From positions 1,302,001-1,366,000 of the forward strand of contig NZ_AP027274.1 of NCBI RefSeq assembly GCF_030295705.1: DNA of 64,000 bases, given 5' to 3'. This DNA comes from Polynucleobacter sp. TUM22923. Its GTDB lineage: Bacteria > Pseudomonadota > Gammaproteobacteria > Burkholderiales > Burkholderiaceae. Each line of letters opens with the position of its first letter. Within the stretch, counting starts at the first letter, position 1. Below the pieces are notes generated by a model. That model saw only the letters and a list, made by a program, of their open reading frames with translations. It searched no databases and was not told the DNA's origin. Both the position numbers and the translations under genes were made by a program. Positions 63,248 to 64,000 of the stretch are shown in pieces.

Positions 63248-63900
63248 GTCTGCATTAAATGCCCGGTTTTTACAAAGATTGTGCAGCCTTCTTTACTGAA
63301 AGGCTTATGCATACTCATATGCGGGCTCCGAATCCAAGATCCAGTCGGATATCGTCCATGCTCATCTTCAAAAACACCATCCACCACAAAAATCTCCTCA
63401 CCACCGAAATGCTGATGTGGATTGAAATAGGTTTCTGGCGCCCATCGCACTAGGGTAGATCCAGATCCCTGTCGCATGAGCGGCATTACCGTTAGGCCTG
63501 AAACCATTCCCTGATACCACTCAGCTGACTTAGTATCAAGTACCTCTCGCTCTATCTGATCAACCCCTAAATGTCGTAACTTCACAAAAAGTGTGCAGCC
63601 ATTTTCGGTATACGGTGCATGCGCTGATCCAGGGGGATTGATGATGTAGGTACCAGCGGGATAATCCCCCGCCTCATCACTCAAGACACCATCTAGCACC
63701 AGTATCTCCTCACCCAGCTCATGCATATGTAATGGAAAACGGGAACCAGGCTGATAGCGAACAATCGAAGTTGCCTTCGCCACCTCATCACCAATACGAT
63801 CTAACATTCTTCGCTCTATGCCCGATTCAGGACTTTTGACCCATGGTAAATCATGATGATTAATCACCACTCGCTTGCTGTAATCAGCATGAATATCCAT
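63244..63900 (-). CDS. Double-cupin protein (ChrR-like cupin)
   Basis: A 218-residue protein with two tandem cupin folds, about residues 20-105 and 125-215. Metal-binding histidines and glutamates appear in FPLHMHELGEEILVLDGV and FNPHQHFGGEEIFVVDGVFE. The repeated DE-G-YP-GT/S-W/Y-I-P pattern is typical of ChrR-cupin proteins, whose relatives include the anti-sigma cupin domain. No sigma factor is adjacent. The ATG at 63900 follows GAGGAG by six bases; TTG three bases earlier is not favoured. Confidence 0.8.
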   Translation of the reverse strand: MDIHADYSKRVVINHHDLPWVKSPESGIERRMLDRIGDEVAKATSIVRYQPGSRFPLHMHELGEEILVLDGVLSDEAGDYPAGTYIINPPGSAHAPYTENGCTLFVKLRHLGVDQIEREVLDTKSAEWYQGMVSGLTVMPLMRQGSGSTLVRWAPETYFNPHQHFGGEEIFVVDGVFEDEHGRYPTGSWIRSPHMSMHKPFSKEGCTIFVKTGHLMQT

Positions 63901-63903
63901 CAA

Positions 63904-64000
63904 ATTCTCCTCAATCTATTTAATCTATTTAATCTTCAATTTATGAACTTAGTATAGTAATTAGGGCAAGACAAAGCCATAACTAGACATTACCTGTCGA
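63904..64000. other. Terminal intergenic stretch
   Basis: 97 bp AT-rich sequence upstream of the cupin gene. It includes two tandem copies of ATCTATTTA near 63914-63931. No gene or terminator was recognised before the window ends. Confidence 0.5.

Noticed and set aside
63914-63931. Tandem ATCTATTTA repeat as an operator
   Set aside because: Only two AT-rich copies, which is easily random in this base composition.

Overview
The window looks like the chromosome of a freshwater betaproteobacterium of the Burkholderiaceae, most probably Polynucleobacter or a close relative. This is an inference. It rests on the moderate GC content, the gyrA-serC-pheA-hisC order beside an OmpA-ubiG-gph block, a tmRNA with the proteolysis tag ANDERFALAA, several orphan Bug/TctC-type binding proteins, and a complete ccmABCDEFGHI operon. 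About 95 percent of the sequence is coding. No rRNA, tRNA or CRISPR array was recognised; the only RNA gene found is ssrA.

Layout. 1-5740 (minus): hisC (cut by the window edge), pheA, serC and gyrA. 5898-7948 (plus): ompA, then overlapping ubiG and gph. 8008-8366: ssrA, followed by an integrase relic inside a 44-bp inverted repeat. 8705-11482 (minus): IlvD/Edd dehydratase and a Bug protein. 12061-15013 (minus): a Fur-box-preceded iron-uptake operon, tonB, a short hemP with a TTG start, and a FecA-like receptor. 15136-18793: methyltransferase, CMD-family protein, Bug protein and divergent trhO. 19056-22079 (plus): hydroxyacid dehydrogenase, split ChrA pair and Bug protein, translationally coupled. 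22112-26088: fluoride channel, two very small proteins, site-2 protease, cytochrome c-prime with cytochrome b561, and an MFS exporter. 26117-33312: a probable organic-acid uptake and catabolism locus (acyl-CoA dehydrogenase, hydroxyacid dehydrogenase, DapA-like aldolase, TAXI-TRAP transporter, enolase-superfamily enzyme). 33469-40132: LytM peptidase, UspA, DUF2177, MFS, 2OG-Fe oxygenase, a frameshifted TAXI gene and an SDR. 40133-46972 (minus): the full system I cytochrome c maturation operon. 47159-49636: binding protein, quinone oxidoreductase and DUF2452.

48-57 kb holds the most interesting accessory set. It contains an iron-sulfur bacterial photolyase, DUF3833 lipoprotein, chalcone-isomerase-like protein, DCC protein and TIGR03643 protein in one tight operon. 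A divergent SDR/histidine phosphatase/DUF2237 operon follows, then a DASH-type cryptochrome with DUF2256 and a histone-deacetylase-like hydrolase. Taken together this looks like a light-damage or light-response module with several uncharacterised members.

57.2-64 kb: SYLF lipoprotein, potassium channel, and an eRF1-like gene split by an intact IS3-family (IS407-type) element. The split leaves a 4-bp target duplication, and removing the element restores a 134-residue reading frame. An HMG-CoA-lyase-like enzyme with a class III CoA-transferase, an outer-membrane beta-barrel protein and a double cupin complete the window.
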